The notes: generated from the sequence alone by a model not told the origin. A stretch of 64,000 nt of DNA from Runella sp. MFBS21 (GCF_029433105.1 NZ_JARNTW010000013.1:1-64000); one strand, 5' to 3'; positions 53,702-62,152 are shown, numbered from the stretch's first letter. A program made the numbers and translations.

Positions 53702-55216
53702 TTATAGTCCAACTACTGTTCTTAATTTCTCCAATTTTTCTTGGTGCTGCGCTACTTCTATCAACAACGACGCATCGCTAGTCAACTTGGGTAGTTCGGC
53801 AATGTAGCTTTCCATTTCTCCCAACAGCGCTTTTTCGCTTGCTTCGTTTTCGTGGTGAACAAACCAGCCTATTTCTAAAAAATTGAGCAAGGTCAATGCC
53901 CGTTCGTGCGGGTAGTCTGCCGCCGTCCGTACGTCCAACGCCTCTCGATAAAACGACAGCGCTTTGGCGTGGTTGTCGCTTTGGGCAGCTTCGGGGTATT
54001 TGGTGAGGGCATTGGCGTAACTGTTGCAGATGCGCGCGTATTCGTACGGATTGGTTTCGCGGGTAAAATAGCGGAGTGCTTCTTTGAAAGAACTTACCGA
54101 AACAGCCGCCCAAATCCCTTTTTTCTTGACTTCGTCAGGAATTTCTGAATAAATCACGCCCAAATGGTGATGAATTTCGGCAAACACCTCAGGCGCATTG
54201 TCTCGGGTAAATAGTTTGAGCGCTTCTTGATAAGCTTCCATGGCGGGTTTCAAAAACTGCGGATTGCCATTTTGAGCCCAGGTGTATAACAGTGTCCCTT
54301 TGCGGTAGTGAGCATTGGCCACCAATTCGGGAATGTCTTCTTGTCGCAACAACGCAATTGCCCGATTGATATAACCCAACGATTCGGCAAAACTATCCGT
54401 CAAATTAGCAATTTGAGAAGCATCGGTAAGTAACAAAGCTGCTTGTGCTCCATTTTGCCGTTCTTCATAATAAGAGACAAGGGTGGCCAACGTATTTTTG
54501 ATTTGTTGGAGCAGCACCGTATCGTAAGGCACCTGTATTTTCTTTATCCAAATCGCACAAAGAACCGCCAATAATTCAAACTGTGCATCGTCCGAAATCG
54601 CCATATCGCGGCACTGATTTACAAGTAGTTCGGCTTCATTCAGTTCGTCAGCATCTAACAAGAGTGACGCATAATGTTTGCCCGTAAAAGCCTTCCATTC
54701 GTCGTCGGGAGCAGTTTCTAGTGCTTTTTGGTAGTATTTTTTTATGGTAACGTAATGCACAAAATGCGTCAATTCGCCATAGTGAGCCATGACGGCGGTG
54801 TTGTGCCAATATCGATACATTTCAAAGGAAGGGAGCTTTGTGAATGGCTCCTCCGTGATTCTCACCTGCACCCCGTGTTGGAGGCAGTTGAGGGTGTCGA
54901 TGTCCCGCAGAAGAAACGGGTTGAATTCGGCCAATTCGTACGCTTTCTCATAATTTCCGAGTTTGGTATAAACCACTGCCAACAAATTTTGCGCGCTAAA
55001 CTCCAGAGGATAAGGGAGAAGAAAGGGTGGAGCTTCGTTGGCCCAATCAATCGGAATAAAAATTTCATGGTCACGTATTACCAAAAATCGGTTCGTGATT
55101 TCTTCCCCAATCGAAGGCATTTCTTTGACACTGACGACTTCGTTGAGGCGAAATTCGCTGTCAATAATGGCCTGTAAAGCAGAGAGTTGGTCAGTTGAGG
55201 CAAATATCGAAAACAT
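53702..55216 (-). CDS. TPR-type protein of the hydrogenase cluster
   Basis: The start at 55216 (MFSIFASTDQLSALQ) gives 504 residues; upstream in-frame starts would run through the whole preceding gene. The C-terminal half has helical repeats of TPR type (AHYRKGTLLYTWAQNGNPQF, FAEIHHHLGVIYSEIPDEVK, YARICNSYANALTKYPEAAQ). TPR proteins accompany group 2a hydrogenase operons and are thought to be assembly helpers. The gene overlaps the end of the previous gene by 26 bp, so translation is coupled. Confidence 0.82.
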   Translation of the reverse strand: MFSIFASTDQLSALQAIIDSEFRLNEVVSVKEMPSIGEEITNRFLVIRDHEIFIPIDWANEAPPFLLPYPLEFSAQNLLAVVYTKLGNYEKAYELAEFNPFLLRDIDTLNCLQHGVQVRITEEPFTKLPSFEMYRYWHNTAVMAHYGELTHFVHYVTIKKYYQKALETAPDDEWKAFTGKHYASLLLDADELNEAELLVNQCRDMAISDDAQFELLAVLCAIWIKKIQVPYDTVLLQQIKNTLATLVSYYEERQNGAQAALLLTDASQIANLTDSFAESLGYINRAIALLRQEDIPELVANAHYRKGTLLYTWAQNGNPQFLKPAMEAYQEALKLFTRDNAPEVFAEIHHHLGVIYSEIPDEVKKKGIWAAVSVSSFKEALRYFTRETNPYEYARICNSYANALTKYPEAAQSDNHAKALSFYREALDVRTAADYPHERALTLLNFLEIGWFVHHENEASEKALLGEMESYIAELPKLTSDASLLIEVAQHQEKLEKLRTVVGL

Positions 55217-55517
55217 GTAAAGCGTTAGATTTAAGGGTTCCTCGGGCGTCGCGCTGCATTCCGCGCCGAAACAATTGAGCGTATAATTTAGCTTTTTCTT
55301 CGGTATCGTAATGGTCGAGCCTTCGGCATAAAAACTGAAATGGGTTCTGAACATACACATAGACCATGGTCAAATGCCAACGTCCTTTTCGGGTTTCGAT
55401 GAGGTAACGTACTTCGGTAGAATGAAGCCAACGGTCGTTGATAAGTACCTCTAAATCTTTGTATAAGCCTCGGATGTTGAGGGTAAAACCTGCGCGAAAA
55501 TCAGGAAATGGATTCAC
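55191..55517 (-). CDS. Small hydrogenase-cluster protein, 108 aa (paralogue at 59992)
   Basis: No named family is recognised. It contains DRWLHSTEVRYLIETRKGRW, NPFQFLCRRLDHYDTEEKAK and RRGMQRDARGT. The 119-aa protein at 59992-60351 aligns along the same pattern: W..TxV..L...KG.W, NP..F..R....Y....KA.L.A.L.RR, D.RGT. Two copies at opposite ends of the hydrogenase subunit genes suggest a specific accessory role. The gene overlaps its neighbours on both sides. Confidence 0.75.
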   Translation of the reverse strand: MNPFPDFRAGFTLNIRGLYKDLEVLINDRWLHSTEVRYLIETRKGRWHLTMVYVYVQNPFQFLCRRLDHYDTEEKAKLYAQLFRRGMQRDARGTLKSNALHVFDICLN

Positions 55518-55822
55518 AGTCGTACGTTGATAATGCCCACTTGGGTGACGTCATAAGCCAGTTCACGGTCGTGCTCGTCGAGCTCAAAATCAAGCAATAA
55601 GCCACGCAGATAAAAAGCTTTGTCTCCAAGTAAGTTTTTGTCTTTGAGCGTTTGCCAATTCGTTTTATGGAGTTTTTCAAAAAACTGCTTGGATTTTCCT
55701 GCCAACAATAAGGTTTGCCGCTCGGGATAATACACCCAATTGACCTGCGCTTCGTTTTCCAACACCGACTGCACCAACGCCACAGGCAGAATCAAATGCC
55801 CATTTTTAAGCTGTAGTGTCAT
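55514..55822 (-). CDS. Small hydrogenase-cluster protein, 102 aa
   Basis: An unnamed protein (LKNGHLILPVALVQSVLENE, VNWVYYPERQTLLLAGKSKQ, LGDKAFYLRGLLLDFELDEH) with a mixed alpha/beta pattern and no cysteines. It overlaps the protease gene by 17 bp and the next gene by four, so all three are expressed together. It is not HypC or a ferredoxin. Confidence 0.72.
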   Translation of the reverse strand: MTLQLKNGHLILPVALVQSVLENEAQVNWVYYPERQTLLLAGKSKQFFEKLHKTNWQTLKDKNLLGDKAFYLRGLLLDFELDEHDRELAYDVTQVGIINVRL

Positions 55823-56297
55823 ACGTAGCTAATTCCAATTCATTCAAAATCAACGCAACAACGCGGTCGCCTGCTTCACGAACGGGCTGACTCAAACCAA
55901 TGTCAAGCCGAAGGTTGTCCACGGCAATCAAATACACCTGAATGTCGTCGGGGTAGGCTTCGCGCAAGATTTTCTTTGCGTACGAAAGCGCTTGATCCCA
56001 TTTTAAGCTGTGCAAAAACACCATCGGGTCGTCCTGAATGTGTGCGTTGATTTCGGAGGCAGGCAGTCGATACAACGTTCCTGGGGTTTCTCCCGAATTG
56101 ACCACGGCATCCACCACGATGATTCGTTCGTGACCTTGTAAGTGAAAGAGCACCTCAAAAGCTGAAGTGCCCATGTCAAATAAACTTACCTGTTCATTTT
56201 CAGCGAATTGGTTTTTGAGTTGTTCAATTACAAAGCAGCCGACTCCGTCGTCGCTTCGGCACGGGTTCCCAAACCCCATTATCGCTGTTTTTTTCAT
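55806..56297 (-). CDS. hupD: Hydrogenase maturation protease (HupD/HyaD family)
   Basis: The 163-residue protein has IMGFGNPCRSDDGVGCFV, the nickel-sensing Asp/Glu region of the HyaD/HycI family, and FDMGTSAFEVLF and RIIVVDAVV in the expected order. It removes the C-terminal tail of the large subunit after nickel insertion; the substrate tail is visible in the upstream gene. A palindromic region separates the two genes. Confidence 0.93.
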   Translation of the reverse strand: MKKTAIMGFGNPCRSDDGVGCFVIEQLKNQFAENEQVSLFDMGTSAFEVLFHLQGHERIIVVDAVVNSGETPGTLYRLPASEINAHIQDDPMVFLHSLKWDQALSYAKKILREAYPDDIQVYLIAVDNLRLDIGLSQPVREAGDRVVALILNELELATYDTTA

Positions 56298-56348
56298 GTC
56301 GTGTATGATCTATATAAAATTGGCCAGCTGAAAAAGTAATTTTCTTTT

Positions 56349-56498
56349 AACTCCAGCCTTTAGGCTGGGGACATAAAGAATTAAGACATTGTTGGGCTTT
56401 AGCCCTGACCTTTAGCATTGTAACGTTAAAAATCAGGGCTAAAGCCCAATCTACTTAATATTACAGATCCCCAAATCCCCAGCCTAAAGGCTGGAGTT
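56349..56498. repeat. REPIN-like nested palindrome
   Basis: The outer arms (56349-56371 and 56476-56498) are inverted copies, and each is itself a hairpin (CCAGCCTTTAGGCTGG). The inner arms TTGGGCTTTAGCCCTGA (56392-56408) and TCAGGGCTAAAGCCCAA (56433-56449) are also inverted and self-complementary. The layout resembles REP doublets mobilised by RAYT transposases. It lies between the large-subunit and protease genes. Confidence 0.8.
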
Positions 56499-56518
56499 AC
56501 TGGACTGTTTTTAGAAAT

Positions 56519-58111
56519 TTACAACTTAAACTTCGCTAGTTCCTGATCACTTTTGCCATCGTGGGCGTGAACGGTACACACCAAGCAAGAGTCAAACGAA
56601 CGAGCTACCAAACCTACTTCTACGGGGTCATGCGGGTCTTCGATTTCGGTGCCTTCCAAGGCGGCCTCAATGGGGCCAGGGTTGCCCGTTTCGTCGTTAG
56701 GGCCTACGTTCCAAGTGGTTGGAGCCATCACTTGATAGTTTTTAATGACGCCGTTTTCAATTTCAATCCAGTGTGCCAATGCCCCACGCGCTGCTTCCGT
56801 AGCTCCCCAACCTTTGCCGTCGCGTTCGGTGGGTTTGATGTAAAAGTCGCCGTTGAGGTCCACTTGACGGAGCCATTCGTCAATCATTAAGTACAAACGA
56901 GGCGCTTCGTGCAAGCGTGCCAACGTGCGGGTAAACACACTTGGCCCCATTTTCTCCATAATATCCATGAAGAGTGGATCTTGGAATTGGTGTGCTTTGT
57001 TGGCAGGATTGGCATTCATAATCACGCGCGACAAAGGCCCAGCTTCGGCCGCAAAATTCATGTAACGCGGTGCTTTCGACCAGCTGTATTTATCGTTAAA
57101 GTTGGTTTCGGCCAAGTTTTGCGACGGCAGCGGCGTTGGCAATGGTTCGTCCCAAGGGTGGGCGGCGGGTACATCGGCGTACCATGCGTGCTTGACGTGC
57201 TCCTGCACTTGCAAATGGTCTAATTCATAGTACTTTTTGCCGTCCCAAAAACCACCAGGACTAATCACGGCGTTATTACGGGTTTCAATTTTGGGCTGGT
57301 TCCACAAATCTTTGTGAATATAGGTACCAAACGCCACAAATTTACCTACCCCTTGTCCAAATTTATGGAGCCCAAACTCAATCCCTGCCCGAATGTACAA
57401 GCCCAAGTCGGAGTTGCGTTGCGATTCATTTTCTTCGACCCACTCCATCAAATCGTCCCACGTTTTGATTTGCATGTAACGCTCAATCGAACAGCCCAAA
57501 AAGATGCTTTCGAGCCAATCTTTGCGGAATTGGTTCATGATAGCGTGGGCCCGCGTGATGTCTTTGAGGGTAGGGGCGCTCATCACCCCGCCTGGTACCA
57601 TGTAGCTAGAGTGCGGCCATTGACCGCCAAAAAGTGCATACACTTGCACAGGAAGTGCGCTCGTGGTGACCCCCTTTTGGAAGGAAGTACCCACATACGC
57701 TGCCCAGCGTTTTACAACTTCGGCGTAAAGGGGTTTGTTCGCAAATTTTTTATTGGCCAAGTCGGTGGCAAAAATGGCGTAAAACCAACGCGGAATACTT
57801 TGGATAGTTTCGGTGGCTTGGCCCAAGGCACGAAGCAAGAGGGCATTCGGCGGCAAGGTGGTGCCCCAAGCGGTGTCTAAAGCCGATGAAGCACAGTACA
57901 AGTGCGAACCACCGCAAATTCCACAAATACGAGGGGTAACAATCAAGCCCGATTGGGGGTCTTTGCCCGCCATAATTTGTTCAAAACCACGGAACATAGC
58001 TGCTTGCGTGTGGGCGCGGGTCACTACGCCATCTTCCATATATACTTTTACGTCGAGGTCGCCTTCTACCCGACCTACGGGGGATATATTTAGTTCTTTG
58101 GTGATTGCCAT
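56519..58111 (-). CDS. hucL: [NiFe]-hydrogenase large subunit, group 2a-like
   Basis: The 530-residue protein carries the L1 motif RICGICGGSH (61-70) and L2 DSCLVCTVH (507-515), which supply the four cysteines that bind Ni and Fe. The usual Pro of the DPC motif is Ser. The 15 residues after His515 (AHDGKSDQELAKFKL) form the tail that the protease removes. VGRVEGDLDVKVYMEDG at the N-terminus is the family start. It pairs with the small subunit 44 bp upstream. The gene name reflects my group assignment, not a comparison. Confidence 0.93.
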   Translation of the reverse strand: MAITKELNISPVGRVEGDLDVKVYMEDGVVTRAHTQAAMFRGFEQIMAGKDPQSGLIVTPRICGICGGSHLYCASSALDTAWGTTLPPNALLLRALGQATETIQSIPRWFYAIFATDLANKKFANKPLYAEVVKRWAAYVGTSFQKGVTTSALPVQVYALFGGQWPHSSYMVPGGVMSAPTLKDITRAHAIMNQFRKDWLESIFLGCSIERYMQIKTWDDLMEWVEENESQRNSDLGLYIRAGIEFGLHKFGQGVGKFVAFGTYIHKDLWNQPKIETRNNAVISPGGFWDGKKYYELDHLQVQEHVKHAWYADVPAAHPWDEPLPTPLPSQNLAETNFNDKYSWSKAPRYMNFAAEAGPLSRVIMNANPANKAHQFQDPLFMDIMEKMGPSVFTRTLARLHEAPRLYLMIDEWLRQVDLNGDFYIKPTERDGKGWGATEAARGALAHWIEIENGVIKNYQVMAPTTWNVGPNDETGNPGPIEAALEGTEIEDPHDPVEVGLVARSFDSCLVCTVHAHDGKSDQELAKFKL

Positions 58112-58155
58112 TGGAGTGTGTTCAAATTGAAGTGATAAAATGCGATTTGGGGAAA

Positions 58156-59139
58156 CTATTTAGAACCTTGGCTGTGGGCTTTTTCGATACCAAGCCCGAC
58201 TTCCACGGCGTGCATTGTTTTTTCAAAACCAGCGCGCATGTAGTAGCCAAGTTTGGAGTTGCCCGCAGGTACGTCTTGGGGCAAAAAGCCCAAATACTTG
58301 AGGGTTTTGAAGACACTTCCTTTGGCCAAATCGTGGTGCGGGAAGCCTGGTTCAGTACAACCTAAGCAGGGGTGGTTGGCGCGGGTTTTACTCGATTGAC
58401 GGTTCCACAAAATTTTGTTACAACTCGCCCGGGTCATGGGCCCACGGCAGCCCACTTCGTAGAATAAGCAACCGTTGCCTCGTTTTCCAAAACCTCCATC
58501 CACTTTATTGGCAAAATTGACAACGTTGGTACAGCCCGTTTGGACAAAATCGGTAAAGAACGTTTTGGGACGGTGGTAGTCGTCTAATAAAACATCCCCG
58601 ATACGACCCGTAGCGATGGCCACCAAAATTTGCGTAATCCAGTCGGGGTGAGCAGGACAGCCAGGGATGTTGATGACGGGCAAACCACCTTTTGATTTGT
58701 AATTAGCCCCCAAAAAGCCACCTTTTTCTTTGCGCAAAAACTGTACGCCCGTCGATTCGCTGGGGTTGGGTTCCACGGCGGGAATTCCGCCCCAGGTGGC
58801 GCAGTCGCCAATGGCGACCACAAAACCCGCTACCTCCGATAACTCCTTTACCCAGTCCTTCATGGGGCGGTCGCAGAAGTAGTTCATCGTGCCCGTATTT
58901 TTAGGGCCTTTGATGATACTTCCTTCATATACCAAAATGTCGCATTGCACTTTCCCCTTGATGATGTCATCGAGTAGCTCGGTCACTTGATGACCAATTT
59001 CAAGCCCAATGGAAGGGTGCCAGAGAATATTGACGCCGAAATCGGTGACGAGGTCAACCACCGTAGGCTCTTCGGCATTTAAGAATGACATGGTATTGCC
59101 ACTGCACGCGCCTCCTTGCAGCCATAGTACATTTGCCAT
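58156..59139 (-). CDS. hucS: [NiFe]-hydrogenase small subunit without Tat signal
   Basis: The 327-residue protein starts directly with MANVLWLQGGACSGN, so it is not exported; membrane-bound group 1 enzymes have a Tat leader. The proximal-cluster CxxC is CSGN here (Cys12, Asn15), so one canonical ligand is missing. Other ligands are in GDCATWGG, PGCPAHPDW, GNGCLFYEVGCRGP and HPCLGCTEPGF. Such small subunits are typical of group 2a (Huc/cyanobacterial-type uptake) hydrogenases that work in the cytoplasm. Two palindromes and a -7 box lie upstream. Confidence 0.94.
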   Translation of the reverse strand: MANVLWLQGGACSGNTMSFLNAEEPTVVDLVTDFGVNILWHPSIGLEIGHQVTELLDDIIKGKVQCDILVYEGSIIKGPKNTGTMNYFCDRPMKDWVKELSEVAGFVVAIGDCATWGGIPAVEPNPSESTGVQFLRKEKGGFLGANYKSKGGLPVINIPGCPAHPDWITQILVAIATGRIGDVLLDDYHRPKTFFTDFVQTGCTNVVNFANKVDGGFGKRGNGCLFYEVGCRGPMTRASCNKILWNRQSSKTRANHPCLGCTEPGFPHHDLAKGSVFKTLKYLGFLPQDVPAGNSKLGYYMRAGFEKTMHAVEVGLGIEKAHSQGSK

Positions 59140-59192
59140 AAGAAAAAATAGCTTAAGGGTTTTGGTTTGCTAAAATTGTACTAAAAAGTGAA

Positions 59193-59200
59193 CAAATATA
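59193..59200 (-). promoter_or_regulatory. Bacteroidota -7 box of the hydrogenase operon
   Basis: On the minus strand TATATTTG matches TAnnTTTG and lies 53 bases before the small-subunit start. The -33 region falls in the palindromes at 59216-59257. Confidence 0.6.
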
Positions 59201-59215
59201 ACCACTTCCGACTTT

Positions 59216-59257
59216 TTAGAAAATATTTTCTAATTAAATTTAGAAATTTTTTTCTAA
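59216..59257. promoter_or_regulatory. Tandem 18-bp palindromes, candidate operator
   Basis: TTAGAAAATATTTTCTAA (59216-59233) is a perfect palindrome. TTAGAAATTTTTTTCTAA (59240-59257) keeps both half-sites. Their starts are 24 bp apart, and they cover the position of the -33 element of the hydrogenase promoter. Two equal sites of this size suit a dimeric regulator such as the TetR protein encoded next door. Confidence 0.7.
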
Positions 59258-59350
59258 TTTAGAATAAACCTAAATATCGGTAGGTACATGTGTTTCACAA
59301 AGTAGTGGATGTACTACTGCAAAGACATGACATTGGTCAGGATTTGAAGA

Positions 59351-59971
59351 TTAATTTTGAGAGAGGACTGGAGAGATGAGTTCGAAGGTATCTAAGCCTT
59401 TTTGGGTAAAATACGGTTTTAAATGGTTCCACACGGCCGTCCGATAGCGTCCTTCCGTGACGGGTTTGCGGCGCATGGTTTGTTGAGGAATCCAAAAAAC
59501 CAGTGTCATCCAAATCGACTCTGAAATGAGGTAGTACGTTCCTTGCGACGATTCGGGAAGGAGCTCACCTCGACTGATGTGGAAGTCGATACGGTTTTTG
59601 ATTTGTAAAATCATTTTGTTCATAAACATCTCCCATTCGGCCTGAATGTCGGGCAGGGGATGTTCGGCAGAAAACAAATCGGTAATGTAAAAGCGGTAGG
59701 TTTTGAAAAATTCAAAATAACCAGCCATCTGCCCATCGAAATCGGCAAAAGAAGGTGTGAGAAGGTACGTACTGAGAAGTTGCCGAAATTCATCAAATAG
59801 TTTTTCGTAAACAGAAGAGACAATGGCCTCTTTGTTGCGAAAATGGTAGGCCAAATTACCGACGCTAATACCCGTTTCGTCGGCTATTTGTTGAAGCCTG
59901 ACACTTGCCACCCCGTGCTCATTAAAGAGTTTTATGGAAGCCAGTACGATTTTTTCTTTGGTATTGTGCAT
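59351..59971 (-). CDS. TetR/AcrR-family transcriptional regulator
   Basis: The 206-residue protein has the standard N-terminal DNA-binding helices (IVLASIKLFNEHGVASVRLQ, ETGISVGNLAYHFRNKEAIV). A ligand domain with several aromatic helices follows (FFKTYRFYITDLF). It is transcribed toward the hydrogenase genes, 211 bp upstream of hucS, and downstream of the 119-aa gene by 20 bp. Control of the hydrogenase operon through the tandem palindromes is likely but not proven. The ligand is unknown. Confidence 0.9.
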   Translation of the reverse strand: MHNTKEKIVLASIKLFNEHGVASVRLQQIADETGISVGNLAYHFRNKEAIVSSVYEKLFDEFRQLLSTYLLTPSFADFDGQMAGYFEFFKTYRFYITDLFSAEHPLPDIQAEWEMFMNKMILQIKNRIDFHISRGELLPESSQGTYYLISESIWMTLVFWIPQQTMRRKPVTEGRYRTAVWNHLKPYFTQKGLDTFELISPVLSQN

Positions 59972-59991
59972 GATAACCCGTGCGATGATGC

Positions 59992-60351
59992 TCAGTTCTG
60001 TGGTACAAATATATCATTTATACTGATTGCCTGCGTACCGCGCTGGTCTTTTGCCGCCAATCGGCGCATCAAAGACGCAAACAACGATGCCTTACGCGGA
60101 CAAGAATACGAAGTGATTTGTCGGCGAATAAACCGCATCGGATTGTTGGTATGGGCAAAGACCAAATTCACTTGCCACTCGCCTTTGTGTCGGGTAAGTT
60201 CCTCGATGACGGCCGTGTCGGCGAGCCATTCGTCTTTGTGAAAAAACGTAAAATCAGGCAGCGAACCGCGCTTATCGGTCACGTGCAGGTCGTTGAGCCT
60301 GCCCAATAAATGGGAGTACGTAACTTCGTCGATGCGAAAATGGGATTTCAT
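59992..60351 (-). CDS. Small hydrogenase-associated protein, 119 aa (paralogue of 55191)
   Basis: The protein (FHKDEWLADTAVIEELTRHK, NPMRFIRRQITSYSCPRKAS, RRLAAKDQRGTQ) aligns with the 108-aa protein at 55191-55517 along its length; shared positions are listed there. It lies ahead of the TetR gene in the same direction, so the two may be cotranscribed. Its presence on both sides of the subunit genes supports a shared role in hydrogenase function or control. No known domain is seen. Confidence 0.75.
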   Translation of the reverse strand: MKSHFRIDEVTYSHLLGRLNDLHVTDKRGSLPDFTFFHKDEWLADTAVIEELTRHKGEWQVNLVFAHTNNPMRFIRRQITSYSCPRKASLFASLMRRLAAKDQRGTQAISINDIFVPQN

Positions 60352-60474
60352 CTGTGGCGCGTTGGTGAGTCAAAGATACAAAACTAGGCTCTATTTTTAT
60401 TGTTTTGGAAGTGTATTTAGAGAAACTTATGAGGCACGTTTGGTATAAATTTAGGGTATAAAATAGGAGGGGGC

Positions 60475-60482
60475 TATATTTG
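60475..60482 (+). promoter_or_regulatory. Bacteroidota -7 box
   Basis: TATATTTG matches TAnnTTTG, 37 bases before the start of the secreted hydrolase gene. No convincing -33 element is seen at the right distance. Confidence 0.5.
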
Positions 60483-60518
60483 TAGCTTTAATCATTCTCT
60501 AAACCTGACGTAGTTATT

Positions 60519-61292
60519 ATGAAGAAAACGCTGTATCTTGTGTTATTGCTTTTGGGTACTTTGCACGTATATGCCCAAAAAAGTAAACCCATTACTTTGA
60601 AAGTCATGACTTACAATATTCATCATGGCGAAAATGAGCAAGGAAAATCAAATCTTAATCGAGTGGTGGAGCTTATCAAAAAACATAAACCGGATTTGGT
60701 AGCTTTACAAGAAATCGATAGCGTAGTGACACGTTCGGGAAAAGTCAATCAAATGAACGTATTATCTCTTTTAACAGGTTATAAGGCGGCATTTTCGGAT
60801 GCAATTGAGTTACAAGGAGGCAAATATGGATTAGGAATATTGTCTAAATATCCGATAGAAAGTGTACAAAAACTGAAGCTACCCAACCCCGAAGACGCCG
60901 AACCCCGTATTTTGATGTGCGCCCTTGTTCCACTCTCTGATTCTAAATACGTACGTTTTTGTAATACGCACTTAGATCACCGTTCGGCTTTGGGGCGGGG
61001 CTTGCAGGCGGCGGTGATTAATGAAAACCTCCAAAATAGTATTTATCCGGTGATTGTGGGGGGAGATTTCAATGCGACATCCGATGACCATACTTTGGAG
61101 GCAATGACAAAATACTGGAATGATGCAGGTAAAAATACTGAAGGTGGCACGCTTCCTGACGCCAATAAACGTATCGACTATTTTTGGACTCACCAAAGCA
61201 GCGCTTTTAAGATGGTAGACTATCGGGTATTGTACGAACCCCAAACCTCAGACCATTACCCTGTGATTGTGACTTATAAACTAGGAAAATGA
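60519..61292 (+). CDS. Secreted endonuclease/exonuclease/phosphatase-family protein
   Basis: The 257-residue protein has a signal peptide (LYLVLLLLGTLHVYAQ). The EEP fold has all main motifs: MTYNIHHGEN, VALQEIDSVV, CNTHLDHRS, VGGDFNATSDD and a terminal SDHYPVIV. These bind Mg and catalyse phosphodiester cleavage; substrates in secreted Bacteroidota members are often unknown. Its stop overlaps the AraC start by four bases. Confidence 0.9.
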   Translation: MKKTLYLVLLLLGTLHVYAQKSKPITLKVMTYNIHHGENEQGKSNLNRVVELIKKHKPDLVALQEIDSVVTRSGKVNQMNVLSLLTGYKAAFSDAIELQGGKYGLGILSKYPIESVQKLKLPNPEDAEPRILMCALVPLSDSKYVRFCNTHLDHRSALGRGLQAAVINENLQNSIYPVIVGGDFNATSDDHTLEAMTKYWNDAGKNTEGGTLPDANKRIDYFWTHQSSAFKMVDYRVLYEPQTSDHYPVIVTYKLGK

Positions 61293-62152
61293 AACCTCTC
61301 CTTTTTAAAGTACCGACAGTAGATGATCGTTCGTTTCGAGTTCAAATCGACACCGGTGCTCATTTTTTTCAACGTCTCCATTTTCACCCCGAAATTCAGT
61401 TGACACTTATCAAAGAAGGTGCGGGGACGTTGGTAGTAGGCGATCGCATTGACCGTTTTCAACCTTATGATTTGCTGTTGTTAGGAGCTAATGTGCCGCA
61501 TGTGTTGCTCAACGACCCTGCGTATTTTGAGGTAGAATCTTCCCAAAAAGTGATTGCTTATTCTTTCTTTTTTAAAGAAGAAATATTGGGAGATATATTT
61601 ATAAAATGTCCTGAACTTGCCCACGTGGCCGAACTGCTTCGGGAAGCGGCTCATGGGTTAAGACTTAAATGTACTGCGCCTAACGGCCTCACGGAGCGGT
61701 TTGAAAAGGTGGAAACTCAACGCCCTTTTGAGCAATTGATGACACTCTTGACTAGCTTGGACGGGCTGATATTGTCGCAGGATTGTGAACGACTTTCAGG
61801 AACGGCCTACAAACAGCCGAGTAAGCCTGTTGACCATCGGCGTCTAGAAAATGTCTTCAATTTTATTTTGACAAACTACGCCAATGAAATTACCTTAGAA
61901 AATATCGCTAGTGTTGCCAATCTTACACCTCACGCTTTTTGTCGTTTTTTGCGGACTCATACCCGCAAAACTTTCTCTCAGTTGCTAAATGAAGTTAGGG
62001 TAGAACATGCCTGTCGATTGCTGCGCGATTCGACCCACAGTATCAGTCAGATTGCTTTTGCTTGTGGATATTCTAATCTCTCAAATTTTAATCGCCAATT
62101 TAAGCAAGTGACAGGCATGGCACCCAGGGATTATCTGAAAAAAACAGGCTAA
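61289..62152 (+). CDS. AraC-family transcriptional regulator
   Basis: The 287-residue protein has a cupin-like N-terminal sensing domain (FHPEIQLTLIKEGAGTLVVG, DLLLLGANVPHVLLND). Two C-terminal helix-turn-helix motifs follow (ITLENIASVANLTPHAFCRF, HSISQIAFACGYSNLSNFNR), ending with GMAPRDYLKKTG. It overlaps the secreted hydrolase gene by ATGA, so they are cotranscribed. It probably senses a sugar or related metabolite. Confidence 0.93.
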   Translation: MKPLLFKVPTVDDRSFRVQIDTGAHFFQRLHFHPEIQLTLIKEGAGTLVVGDRIDRFQPYDLLLLGANVPHVLLNDPAYFEVESSQKVIAYSFFFKEEILGDIFIKCPELAHVAELLREAAHGLRLKCTAPNGLTERFEKVETQRPFEQLMTLLTSLDGLILSQDCERLSGTAYKQPSKPVDHRRLENVFNFILTNYANEITLENIASVANLTPHAFCRFLRTHTRKTFSQLLNEVRVEHACRLLRDSTHSISQIAFACGYSNLSNFNRQFKQVTGMAPRDYLKKTG

